A stretch of 64,000 nt of DNA, from the NCBI GenBank assembly GCA_964495505.1, contig CAZBVM010000001.1:27894-91893 (forward strand), read 5' to 3'. The notes below the pieces were generated by a model that was not told the origin of the DNA, ran no database searches, and saw nothing but the letters and a program-made list of their open reading frames with translations. The DNA comes from JACPHB01 sp964495505 (GTDB lineage Bacteria > Patescibacteriota > Minisyncoccia > UBA10092). A program made the translations under genes and the position numbers. Below, piece after piece: positions 16,408 to 24,908 of this stretch. Position 1 is the stretch's first letter; every line of letters begins with the position of its first letter.

Positions 16408-17772
16408 ATGCCAACGTTAGAAGAACTTCGTCATACGAGGATTCAAAAACTTGAACGTTTAAAAAATAACGGCGTTAATCCTTATCCAGCAAAAATCAGA
16501 CGTGATTTTGAAATTAAAAAGATTCTCGATAAATTCTGGTTTTGGCGGCTTACTAAAAAAATATTTTATCTCACCGGTAGGATAAAAACTCAGCGCGTCC
16601 ATGGTAAAGCGACTTTTTTCGACCTTGAAGATACGAGTGGAGAAATCCAGTGTTTTGTAAACCCCGCTGATTTAGACAATAAAAAATCTTATGATGAATT
16701 TACCGCCAATTACGATGTTGGAGATTTTGTTGAGGTTGGGGGATCTATTTTTAAAACTAAGAAGGGCGAAAAAACCGTCAGAGTTAAAAACTTTAAATTG
16801 CTGGTCAAGACATTACTTCCACTTCCAGAAAAATGGTATGGCTTAAAAGATGTTGAAGAGCGTTATCGTAAAAGATATTTAGATCTTTTAATGAATAGCG
16901 AGGTGAAAGAAAAGTTTTTAAAACGTTCCTTAATTATAAAAGAATTAAGAAATTTTTTTGACGAACGGAGATTTTATGAATTTGAAACTCCGATGCTCCA
17001 GACGATTCCTGGCGGCGCCACTGCCAAACCTTTTAAGACCTACTTAAATGCTTTAAACATGGATTTGTATTTGCGCGTCGCGCCCGAACTTTATCTTAAG
17101 CGGCTTTTGGTAGCCGGTTTTGAAAAAATTTATGAAATTGGGCGCAATTTCAGAAACGAGGGAATGGACGCGCATCATAATCCGGAATTCACTATGCTCG
17201 AGGCCTATATCGCCTACAAAGATTCCCGCTATTTAGAATATTTCGTGCAGGAATTATTTGAATGTCTGATTAAAAAATTAAATAATGGTAATCTGATCAT
17301 AGAATACGAAAGTAATCGCATTGATTTTAGCAAACCTTGGCAACAAAAAAGTTACGATGAGCTGATAAAAGAATATGCTGATTTTGACTTGGCTAAAAAA
17401 AATCTTATTCACCCAACTTTCGTTGTTGGCTTTCCAGCAGAAATTCTGCCACTTTCAAAAACTATGGAAAAAAATCCCGGTAAAGCCGATGCTTTTCAAG
17501 TTTTTGCCGGAGGATTAGAACTTATAAAAGCTTTTACCGAACAAAACGATCCGCTACAGCAGCGTCAAAAGTTTGAACAACAGGAAAAATTAAGAGAAAG
17601 CGGGGAAGAAGAAGCGCAACGCTTAGATGAAGATTTTTTAAAGGCCCTAGAGTATGGAATACCACCGGCTGCTGGATTTGGTCTTGGTGTAGACCGATTG
17701 ACAATGCTTTTAACAAATTCTCATACCGCGCGGGAAGTGATATTGTTTCCAACAATGAAACTAAAGGAATAA
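16408..17772 (+). CDS. lysS: Lysyl-tRNA synthetase, class II
   Basis: Charges tRNA-Lys, whose gene is at 22900. It has an N-terminal OB anticodon-binding domain (about 55-145), then the class II core with motif 2 (EIGRNFRNEGMDAHHNPEFT) and motif 3 (GFGLGVDRLTMLL). At 454 residues it is about 40 shorter than E. coli LysS. It is followed closely by serS. Confidence 0.95.
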   Translation: MPTLEELRHTRIQKLERLKNNGVNPYPAKIRRDFEIKKILDKFWFWRLTKKIFYLTGRIKTQRVHGKATFFDLEDTSGEIQCFVNPADLDNKKSYDEFTANYDVGDFVEVGGSIFKTKKGEKTVRVKNFKLLVKTLLPLPEKWYGLKDVEERYRKRYLDLLMNSEVKEKFLKRSLIIKELRNFFDERRFYEFETPMLQTIPGGATAKPFKTYLNALNMDLYLRVAPELYLKRLLVAGFEKIYEIGRNFRNEGMDAHHNPEFTMLEAYIAYKDSRYLEYFVQELFECLIKKLNNGNLIIEYESNRIDFSKPWQQKSYDELIKEYADFDLAKKNLIHPTFVVGFPAEILPLSKTMEKNPGKADAFQVFAGGLELIKAFTEQNDPLQQRQKFEQQEKLRESGEEEAQRLDEDFLKALEYGIPPAAGFGLGVDRLTMLLTNSHTAREVILFPTMKLKE

Positions 17773-17778
17773 GCGTTT

Positions 17779-18993
17779 ATGCCGGATATAAAATACATAA
17801 GAGAAAATAAAAAAGAAGTAGAAAGAGGCATAAAGGCCAAGGGTTTTGACGCCGATTTGGATTTAACGTTGGGATTGGATGAAAAAAACCGGGTACTTGA
17901 GCAAGAAATTGAAAAACTTAATTCTGAACGCAAAAAAACTGCTCGGGAAAAAAATATTAAACATGGAAAAGAAATCAGAGAGCAATTAGTGAATCTTGAA
18001 GAAAAAAAGAGAACAGTTCAGAACGAACTAAATGAACTATTTTTAAAATTGCCAAATCTGCCACTTCCGGAAGTGCCGCTCGGGAAAGACGAATCTGAAA
18101 ATGTTATTTTGCGAGAAGTAGGGGAAAAGCCAAAATTCAATTTTTCAGTAAAGGATTATATGGCGCTTGGTGAAAAACTCGGCTGGATAGATATAGAAAA
18201 AGCGGGTAAAGCCATCGGCAGCCGTTTCGGTTATCTTTTGCGCGACGCTGTAGATTTGGAATTTGCTCTTGTGCGTTTTGCCTTTGATGTTTTGAAGAAA
18301 GAGAACTTTATTCCTATTGTTCCACCGGTATTTTTAAAACCGGAAGCAATGCGCGATATGGGATATCTGGATTACAACGAAGACGAAGTTTATCATCTGG
18401 AAAAAGACAATCTGTATTTAATTGGAACTTCGGAACAGGCAATTGGCGCGATGCATATGAACGAAATTCTTGATGCCAAAAAACTGCCGCTCCGCTATGC
18501 CGGATTTTCATCATGCTTCAGGCGGGAAGCCGGCTCTTACGGCAAGGACACAAAAGGAATTTTGCGCGTTCATCAATTTGATAAAATTGAAATGTTCAGT
18601 TTCACTCGCCCAGAAGATTCCAAAAAGGAACATAAATTTTTGCTTTCAATGCAAGAAAAACTAATGAAAGCACTGGAATTGCCTTATCATGTGCTTCAGA
18701 TGTGCGCTGGCGACTTAGGTTTTCAAGCGGCAAATAAAATAGACATTGAAGCATGGCTTCCCGGACAAAACCAATATCGCGAAACCCACTCAACCTCAAA
18801 CGATACAGATTTTCAATCACGACGTCTTAATATAAAATATAAAAATGAAAAAACTGGAAAAAACGAATTTGTTTACACTTTGAATGGCACAGCATTTGCC
18901 ATAGGCCGCATGATAATCGCTATAATGGAAAATTATCAGCAAAAAGACGGCACGATAAAAGTTCCAACAGTGCTTGAAGGATATATGCGTTGA
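17779..18993 (+). CDS. serS: Seryl-tRNA synthetase
   Basis: Charges tRNA-Ser. The N-terminal antiparallel coiled-coil arm (about 25-105) reaches the long variable arm of tRNA-Ser. The class II core shows the TSEQAIGAMHMNEIL segment, FSSCFRREAGSYGKDTKG (motif 2) and NGTAFAIGRMIIAIMENYQ (motif 3). Length 404, slightly short. Confidence 0.95.
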   Translation: MPDIKYIRENKKEVERGIKAKGFDADLDLTLGLDEKNRVLEQEIEKLNSERKKTAREKNIKHGKEIREQLVNLEEKKRTVQNELNELFLKLPNLPLPEVPLGKDESENVILREVGEKPKFNFSVKDYMALGEKLGWIDIEKAGKAIGSRFGYLLRDAVDLEFALVRFAFDVLKKENFIPIVPPVFLKPEAMRDMGYLDYNEDEVYHLEKDNLYLIGTSEQAIGAMHMNEILDAKKLPLRYAGFSSCFRREAGSYGKDTKGILRVHQFDKIEMFSFTRPEDSKKEHKFLLSMQEKLMKALELPYHVLQMCAGDLGFQAANKIDIEAWLPGQNQYRETHSTSNDTDFQSRRLNIKYKNEKTGKNEFVYTLNGTAFAIGRMIIAIMENYQQKDGTIKVPTVLEGYMR

Positions 18994-19063
18994 AAATCCA
19001 AATTTCAAAATCCAAATTTCAAAAAAGTTCCCTTTCCGGTAATTTTTTGTTATTTTATAAGTA

Positions 19064-20185
19064 ATGAAATTACGTGAAAAAAACCGGCTCCGAACCTGGA
19101 TTGAAGTTGATAAGCATGCGATTTTTAGTAATATTTCCGAGTTTCGCAAGCTGATAAAACCGCGAGTGAAATTAATGGCGGTAATTAAATCCAATGCTTA
19201 TGGACATGGCTTGATTGACTTCGCTAAAACGACGGAAAACAAAGTTGATTGGTTTGGGGTGGATTCTATTACGGAAGGGCTAAAATTACGCCAAAAAGGC
19301 CTTAAAAAGCCTATTTTAGTGCTTGGATACACCTTGCCATCGCGAGTAGTAGAAGCCGCTCAAAATGACATCAGTTTGACCGTTTCAACTTTAGACACCA
19401 TAAAGCATTTGACTGCGCTAAAACATCGACCAAAATTTCATCTAAAAATTGATACCGGAATGCACCGGCAGGGGTTTTTTATCAAAGATTTGCCGAAATT
19501 TACTAAACTTCTTAAACAATTTAAATTTTTTCCGGAAGGCATTTACACCCATCTGGCGGCCGCCAAAGACCGAGTGTATCCTTCTTACAGCTTTAAACAA
19601 ATAGAAGATTTCAAAATAGCTGATGATTTTTTAAAAAAATCCGGATTCGCGAAATATTTACGGCATGCCGCAGCTTCAGCAGGTACTATGTTATATCCAG
19701 AGTCACATTTTGATATGGTAAGAATTGGCATTGGTCTTTATGGAATGTTTCCGACAAAAGAAACGGAAATTCAAACTAATGTAAAATTAAAACCGGAGCT
19801 GACATGGAAATCAATAGTGGGCGAAATTAAAAACGTTCCGAAAGATGCCTACATCGGTTACGATTTTACGGGGAAAACCCTAAAAGCATCTAAATTAGCA
19901 ATTGTGCCGATTGGCTATTGGCATGGTTTTGACCGGGGTTTTTCAAACTGCGGTGAAATTCTAATAAGGGGCAAAAGATGTAAAGTTCTGGGACGAGTTA
20001 ATATGGATATGATTGCAATTGATGTCTCTAACGTTCGAAATGTTAAAATTAATGATGAAGCAATAATTTTGGGTAGTTTTGGAAAAGAAAAAATAACTGC
20101 CGAGGATATGGCGCTGAAAATCGGCACGACAAATTACGAAATTATCACCCGAATTAACCCTCTTATTAAGCGTTTTTATATTTGA
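19064..20185 (+). CDS. alr: Alanine racemase
   Basis: Makes D-alanine for the peptidoglycan stem peptide, using PLP. Lys42 in AVIKSNAYGHG is the PLP Schiff-base lysine. The C-terminal beta domain has the conserved VNMDMIAIDV and the tyrosine-containing AYIGYDFTG region. Length 373, normal. The gene precedes an ftsQ-like gene, in keeping with a wall and division cluster. Confidence 0.94.
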   Translation: MKLREKNRLRTWIEVDKHAIFSNISEFRKLIKPRVKLMAVIKSNAYGHGLIDFAKTTENKVDWFGVDSITEGLKLRQKGLKKPILVLGYTLPSRVVEAAQNDISLTVSTLDTIKHLTALKHRPKFHLKIDTGMHRQGFFIKDLPKFTKLLKQFKFFPEGIYTHLAAAKDRVYPSYSFKQIEDFKIADDFLKKSGFAKYLRHAAASAGTMLYPESHFDMVRIGIGLYGMFPTKETEIQTNVKLKPELTWKSIVGEIKNVPKDAYIGYDFTGKTLKASKLAIVPIGYWHGFDRGFSNCGEILIRGKRCKVLGRVNMDMIAIDVSNVRNVKINDEAIILGSFGKEKITAEDMALKIGTTNYEIITRINPLIKRFYI

Positions 20186-20218
20186 AAATTGAAAATTAGA
20201 AATTGAAAATTAAACTCT

Positions 20219-21004
20219 ATGCCCTCAAGCCGTTATTATAGGTTTAAAACGACAGGTCGGGAAGAAAAAATTAAAAAATTAAAAATTTTATTTTTTTTAT
20301 TATCTGTATTTGGCTTTACTGCGGTTGTATTTTGGCTAATTTTTTTATCATCTCTTTTTAACATTAAAAATATAAATACTTCTGACTATACCGTCCTAAG
20401 CCGTGACAATGTTGAAAACATAATTTTAAATATCGCGCCGTTTAAGTTTGGTAAGAATCTATTAATTTTGTCAAAATCTAACCTTAAATTAGAACTTGCC
20501 GCCGTTTTCCCATCTATAACCGATATAACAATCAAAAAAAAATTATTTCACACTATTATAATTAATTTCAATAAAAGAATTCAGATTGGCATTTGGTGCA
20601 GCGATAATTGTTATTATTTTGACAAAGATGGCGTTGCGTTTGCCAAGACACCTGAAACCGAAGGCAGTTTAATACTAAAAGTAGAAGATAAATCAAAAAA
20701 TAATGTTTCTTTGAGTGATCAAGTGTTAAGCAGCGACCAGATAAATTTTATACTTGCTTTCAGCGGAAAAGTTGCGGAGAATAATAAATTTAAAATCTTG
20801 GAATTTAAAATAAAACCAAATTCTTCTGTTAATTTAGAAGCTGTAACCGATAAAAATTGGTCAATTTATCTTGACGAAAAACAAGAACCGATAGAGGCGG
20901 TTGGTAATTTATTTTCTATTTTAGAAGAGGCGGTTAAAAACATTGAAAATATAGAGTATGTGGATTTAAGAATTTCCAGCCGCGTTTTTTATAAATTAAG
21001 ATAA
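20219..21004 (+). CDS. ftsQ: FtsQ/DivIB-like cell division protein
   Basis: Bitopic divisome protein. It has a short basic cytoplasmic tail (about 1-22), one membrane segment (about 24-47, FFLLSVFGFTAVVFWLIFL), a POTRA-like domain (FNIKNINTSDYTVLSRDNV to about 110), and a beta domain to the end. 261 residues. Sequence conservation in this family is low; the architecture and the position after alr support the call. It is preceded by the recurring AATTAGAAATTGAAAATT spacer motif. Confidence 0.75.
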   Translation: MPSSRYYRFKTTGREEKIKKLKILFFLLSVFGFTAVVFWLIFLSSLFNIKNINTSDYTVLSRDNVENIILNIAPFKFGKNLLILSKSNLKLELAAVFPSITDITIKKKLFHTIIINFNKRIQIGIWCSDNCYYFDKDGVAFAKTPETEGSLILKVEDKSKNNVSLSDQVLSSDQINFILAFSGKVAENNKFKILEFKIKPNSSVNLEAVTDKNWSIYLDEKQEPIEAVGNLFSILEEAVKNIENIEYVDLRISSRVFYKLR

Positions 21005-21006
21005 TA

Positions 21007-22872
21007 TTATTCTATTTTATAAACAAAAATTGAATAACCGATTTTTGCAACTGGCTTATATTGATCAAGCCAGGTGTAAGCGCGCTCGTTGTAAGAGCAG
21101 GGAACTTTGTCGCCCTTGCAAGCGCCTTGCAAAATTGTAGCCGAAACCGCCAGCCATCCCTTTTGTGGTATTTCGCGGTTGAAAGATTCTATTTTTACAT
21201 TTTTAATATAATATTCCGCCGGAGCGCCGGAAAAATAATCCATCTTAACTTCTTTTATATTATTTTTCTCTATAAATTCTGCCAGGCGCAAAATATCCTG
21301 CCCCCAGTCAAGGTTGGAATCCACCACCCATTTATAACCCTTATCAGGCCCACCCGCGATCTCGTTAAAGTAAGCAAGAAATGATGGATAAATAAAAACC
21401 ACCGATAAAACCGCCCATGTAAAAAGAATCATGATTACAAAACACCTTTTTATTTTTCCCCAATATAAAACAAGCAGCTGCCAAAACCCGGTATAGTTAG
21501 GGATTCTTTCGGTTACGCCTCCTTTGATCCAATTTGCAATTTGCCGCGCCGCCAATGCATAGATAAATGGAATCGTCGGCAGTATATGCCGCACGCCAAT
21601 ATTTAGCCGCGAGTTTATTGAAAAAGACCAGTAAATTAAAATAATAATTATCATTCCCATTTCCGCGGAATTGTTTTTTATTAAATCAAGAGCGTCGGAT
21701 AACCAATTTTTAATCGCTCGATTACGACAATGGTTAATGCATTTTTTAATCACCAGAAAAAAAGCAAAAAATAAGAGAATAATATAAGCTAACGGTTCTT
21801 TAATCAGATAAACAACAAGAAAGTACGTCATTGAACCGGCCGCTGAAACTTCACCAAGATAATAAGTAGTATTGCCACCACTAGAACGCTGGATAACCAT
21901 TAAAAACCCCAGTAAATATTGTCCCCATGTCCTTAAATACGACACGCCAGAAAGCCAGATGTTAAAATCAACGAGCGGCTTAAACCCGAAAGTGCTTAAA
22001 ATAAATGCCGTATCAATTTGCTGCTTTTCTGGTGGGTAGTTCCAGATGTGATAGCCGTAAACCAGTCCGACAACCACGTAAGCGATAATTAAAGAAAAAA
22101 TAAATCCGCTGATGTATTTTCTAAACCAGAACCATTTTTTTTGATTTTGTGTCCCTTCGGGACATCTCCCGCAGGGAGAAACTATGGCATAAATTAAAAT
22201 AATTAATCCAAAAATTGGCAGCAAAAGAAAGGTAGAAAATTTAGTTAAAAGTGCTAAACCAAGAACAATGCCAAAAACCCATAAATTTCTTTTTGTCGGC
22301 GTTTTAAGCCAATGATACAAATAATAAAAACTGATAAAAAACGCGGCCGCGGCGGCAACGTCGGTTGTTACAAGCCGTGTGTGGGCTAAAACGGTTGGTG
22401 AGAAGGAATAAAAAATTAAAGCAATAATGCCGACTAAATTGCCCCATAATTCCTTGGTAAACCGCCAAATATAAAATCCTAAAAGAATACCGATTAAAAT
22501 AATAGGAATTCTTCCATAGCGCATAATATTTTGCGCGTCATTTCCGGAGTAGTAAAGTAGGTCATTGCCAAATTGAACATCGGTCTGCCAGCTCGGCGTT
22601 CTACTATTGATGTCCGACATCAATAGTGTGTTCCAGCCGGGACTTTGATAGGGGAATTTGATATCTAAAAGTAAAAGCGGCAAGGCGGCTAAATCTTTTA
22701 CCAGGGGCGGATGTTCCGGATTAAGACGCATATCTTTTTGCGTCAGGTAGGAATATCCGGCCGGAAGATGGATTCTTTCATCGTAATTTGCGGTGTCATT
22801 CCACATGCTGGTTGTGGCAAGTACGCCAAAAACCGCTAAAAGAAAAAAAACAATAATATTGACAATTTTCAT
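21007..22872 (-). CDS. GT39-type membrane glycosyltransferase
   Basis: Polytopic enzyme of the dolichyl/polyprenyl-phosphate mannosyltransferase type (PMT_2). The first extracytoplasmic loop has an acidic motif, NYDERIHLPAGY, where family members carry the catalytic Asp-Glu. About a dozen hydrophobic segments follow, then a C-terminal soluble part (VDSNLDWGQDILRL). I chose the ATG at 22872 (621 residues). The longer GTG-type start at 22914 runs into tRNA-Lys. Two in-frame palindromic insertions are visible at 22147-22182 and 22603-22627. It probably glycosylates surface proteins; the substrate is unknown. Confidence 0.82.
   Translation of the reverse strand: MKIVNIIVFFLLAVFGVLATTSMWNDTANYDERIHLPAGYSYLTQKDMRLNPEHPPLVKDLAALPLLLLDIKFPYQSPGWNTLLMSDINSRTPSWQTDVQFGNDLLYYSGNDAQNIMRYGRIPIILIGILLGFYIWRFTKELWGNLVGIIALIFYSFSPTVLAHTRLVTTDVAAAAAFFISFYYLYHWLKTPTKRNLWVFGIVLGLALLTKFSTFLLLPIFGLIILIYAIVSPCGRCPEGTQNQKKWFWFRKYISGFIFSLIIAYVVVGLVYGYHIWNYPPEKQQIDTAFILSTFGFKPLVDFNIWLSGVSYLRTWGQYLLGFLMVIQRSSGGNTTYYLGEVSAAGSMTYFLVVYLIKEPLAYIILLFFAFFLVIKKCINHCRNRAIKNWLSDALDLIKNNSAEMGMIIIILIYWSFSINSRLNIGVRHILPTIPFIYALAARQIANWIKGGVTERIPNYTGFWQLLVLYWGKIKRCFVIMILFTWAVLSVVFIYPSFLAYFNEIAGGPDKGYKWVVDSNLDWGQDILRLAEFIEKNNIKEVKMDYFSGAPAEYYIKNVKIESFNREIPQKGWLAVSATILQGACKGDKVPCSYNERAYTWLDQYKPVAKIGYSIFVYKIE
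22603..22627. repeat. In-frame near-perfect palindrome in the GT39 gene
   Basis: A 25-base palindrome with only its central base unpaired, carrying the GATGTCCGACATC core. It encodes LMSDINS in the glycosyltransferase. The GTCCGAC core recurs in palindromes at 24143, 41086 and 53476. Confidence 0.8.
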
Positions 22873-22899
22873 AAAGTATGATAAATTAATTAGTGAGGT

Positions 22900-22974
22900 G
22901 CCGTCGTGACGCAATGGTAGCGTAGCGGCCTTTTAAGCCGAGAGTTGGGGGTTCAAGTCCCTCCGGCGGCACCA
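22900..22974 (+). tRNA. tRNA-Lys (anticodon UUU)
   Basis: A seven-base acceptor stem (GCCGTCG / CGGCGGC with one G-U pair), D arm, anticodon loop CTTTTAA with TTT at the anticodon, T arm with TTCAAGT, and an encoded ACCA end. The first base pair of the anticodon stem is a G-A mismatch. It matches the lysS gene at 16408. Confidence 0.93.
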
Positions 22975-22991
22975 AATCCCTTCAATTGGCC

Positions 22992-23068
22992 AGGCCCGTA
23001 GCTCAGTGGCAGAGCAGGCGCGCCTTATAAGCGCCAGGTCGGAGGTTCAAGTCCTCCCGGGCCTACCA
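22992..23068 (+). tRNA. tRNA-Ile (anticodon UAU) with enlarged anticodon arm
   Basis: Acceptor AGGCCCG / CGGGCCT, D arm GCTC/GAGC with a 7-base loop, T arm GGAGG TTCAAGT CCTCC, encoded ACCA. The anticodon arm reads GGCGCGC-CTTATAA-GCGCC, so the loop CTTATAA gives anticodon TAT. Two more bases than standard are present between the D arm and loop; the arm can pair in two registers (9-base loop, or bulge plus mismatch). UAU-anticodon tRNA-Ile is rare in bacteria, which normally use lysidine-modified CAU for AUA. Confidence 0.85.
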
Positions 23069-23102
23069 CTCCTTCGCTCAGCGAGCTATGGAGTGCGCGC
23101 AA

Positions 23103-23131
23103 CCCCCGCAAACGCGGGGGAATTTCTTTTT
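23103..23131 (+). terminator. Intrinsic terminator after the tRNA pair
   Basis: CCCCCGC and GCGGGGG arms around a 4-base loop, followed by AATTTCTTTTT. It ends the tRNA transcript and also sits at the 3' end of the convergent glycosyltransferase. Confidence 0.75.
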
Positions 23132-24671
23132 ATGGAACTATTAAAACGGGAGTGTTTAAATAAATAAATTCAACTTTTCCGTTCGAAAACTTTTTGTTTA
23201 AATCGCGAGGTAATTCTAAATCAAAATAAATCGGAGCGATAACCGTGCCATTTTTTCCTAAGTTTATTTTATCAAATTTGTCAAATTTCAAATAATTTAT
23301 TTCTGATTTTTTATAAGTAAGAAAAAATACTGTCTGCGCGGAAATTGGCAAACCATTCTCCGTTGGCTGATCATTCGAAGGCCAAATTGCGTATTTTTTA
23401 ACATCTTGAGGCAGTCGGTTAAGATAGTCGGCAATTTTAACCTGATTTTGCGAGAAGGCCTCGACAGTGTGAATGTCTGAAGCCCATTTAACAAAATACT
23501 TGTTAAATTCCGAAAAACCTATAAATAGTAAGAAAATAATCAGCAATATAAAAACTTTTTTATATCTTTGTACCTTTCCCCAAATCCAAACTAATCCAAT
23601 TCCAGCAAAAACCATTGCTGCGGGCATTGCTCCCAAAGCCCGCAGGGCGTGGGGATTGCCCTCGGCTGCTAAAATATTTGGTAAAAGAAAAATGCCCAGC
23701 CACATCAGCATAAATTTTTCACTAAATCTTAAACGCTTAATACTAATACCTAATCCTATAAGAAATAAGATTCCTACCGGCCAAAATAATTGCGGTGAAT
23801 TGGCAAAATTATGCCGCCAATTAAAATCTCCGATGATATTAAACATCCCAAGTGTTGAAACGATGCTCAATATGGCAGCTTTAAACGGATTTTCCGCCGA
23901 CCAAATTGCCACTTGCCCGCTTCGGCCAAAGAAATCGCCGGGATTATTAAGAAAATAAAGCCCGATTGGCAAAGCAACGATAAAAGCTACAATTGCAAAA
24001 ATCACAAATCCCAACCAAAGATTTTTCACGCGGCGCCTTATAAGATAAGGAATAAAAAACATGGCGACTAAAACTGGCGCGAATCTATATGAAATATAGG
24101 TGTAAAATCCTAAACCGAATAAAATCCCCGCAATGATAAAATCCGGTGTCCGACACCAAAATCCTCCGGTGTCGGACACCGGTTTTTTGTCTAGTCCTCG
24201 CCAAAGAAAATAAAAAGACCAAATTAAAAATGGCAGCATTAAACCGGCTCTGAAACCGATACGGCTGAAATTCACTGCCCAAAAACTAATGGCTATAAAA
24301 AAGCTGGAAGCCAAAGCAACGTGCGGGTTAAAAAGTAATTTGGTTAAAAAATAAAGGCCTAAAACGGCCAAAACCCCTGCTGCGGCAGGAAAAACTCTTA
24401 AAACCCATGGCTCTGTACCGAAAAGTTTAATTGCCAAAACGTCGAGCCAAACAATCATTCCTTCGCGGCCGTTGTTATTAGAATAAAAAACTCTGAAATT
24501 GCCTGATTCTAGAGAGGTAAGAGCATCGGCTCCATTCATCGCTTCATCCTGATAAAGTCCCGACGGAACTGAACCAAACTGCCAAAATCTAAAAAAAATC
24601 GCAATGGCGATAATTAAAATTAAAGAAAGCAGATACTTGTGTTTATAAATAAACTTTGTCATGCCTGCCAT
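23130..24671 (-). CDS. GT39/ArnT-like membrane glycosyltransferase
   Basis: 513 residues with about 11 hydrophobic segments and a first-loop motif YQDEAMNG that carries the family's acidic pair. It belongs to the polyprenyl-phosphate sugar transferase superfamily (PMT_2). A second ATG at 24662 is an alternative start. Residues encoded by 24143-24182 (PVSDTGGFWCRTPDF) are an in-frame palindromic insertion between membrane segments. With the GT39 gene at 21007 and GtrA at 27313, it suggests a surface-glycan pathway using lipid-linked sugars. Confidence 0.82.
   Translation of the reverse strand: MAGMTKFIYKHKYLLSLILIIAIAIFFRFWQFGSVPSGLYQDEAMNGADALTSLESGNFRVFYSNNNGREGMIVWLDVLAIKLFGTEPWVLRVFPAAAGVLAVLGLYFLTKLLFNPHVALASSFFIAISFWAVNFSRIGFRAGLMLPFLIWSFYFLWRGLDKKPVSDTGGFWCRTPDFIIAGILFGLGFYTYISYRFAPVLVAMFFIPYLIRRRVKNLWLGFVIFAIVAFIVALPIGLYFLNNPGDFFGRSGQVAIWSAENPFKAAILSIVSTLGMFNIIGDFNWRHNFANSPQLFWPVGILFLIGLGISIKRLRFSEKFMLMWLGIFLLPNILAAEGNPHALRALGAMPAAMVFAGIGLVWIWGKVQRYKKVFILLIIFLLFIGFSEFNKYFVKWASDIHTVEAFSQNQVKIADYLNRLPQDVKKYAIWPSNDQPTENGLPISAQTVFFLTYKKSEINYLKFDKFDKINLGKNGTVIAPIYFDLELPRDLNKKFSNGKVEFIYLNTPVLIVP
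24143..24182. repeat. In-frame palindromic element in glycosyltransferase
   Basis: Fifteen-base perfect arms (24143-24157 and 24168-24182) around a 10-base loop; each arm is itself nearly palindromic around GTCCGAC / GTCGGAC. It is fully inside the coding sequence and keeps the frame. Confidence 0.85.
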
Positions 24672-24692
24672 TATCAGTTATAATTGTAACAT

Positions 24693-24884
24693 ATGACTAT
24701 CGAACAAGAAAAACAACATACGCCGGAAATTGAAGCATTAGTTCAAATTGCTTTTGAGAAGGGGATAAGTGAAGCAATAAAAGCGGCAAAAGCCAAAAAT
24801 GATCCCCACCTTTTGGATGATTTTCACGATGTTTTAATTGACCGTTTTTATCAAAAATTAGTTGAAGCGAAAATCATTGAATAG
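24693..24884 (+). CDS. Small conserved-looking helical protein, unknown
   Basis: 63 residues, predicted all-helical and acidic (EIEALVQIAFEKGISEAIKAAKAKNDPHLLDDFHDVL). It starts 22 bases from the divergent glycosyltransferase start, with a TATAAT-like box upstream (24680 region), and ends 24 bases before the VirD4-like ATPase gene. Co-transcription with that gene is likely. I recognise no domain; function unknown. Confidence 0.65.
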   Translation: MTIEQEKQHTPEIEALVQIAFEKGISEAIKAAKAKNDPHLLDDFHDVLIDRFYQKLVEAKIIE

Positions 24885-24908
24885 CGAATCTGATACGAAT
24901 AAACGAAC

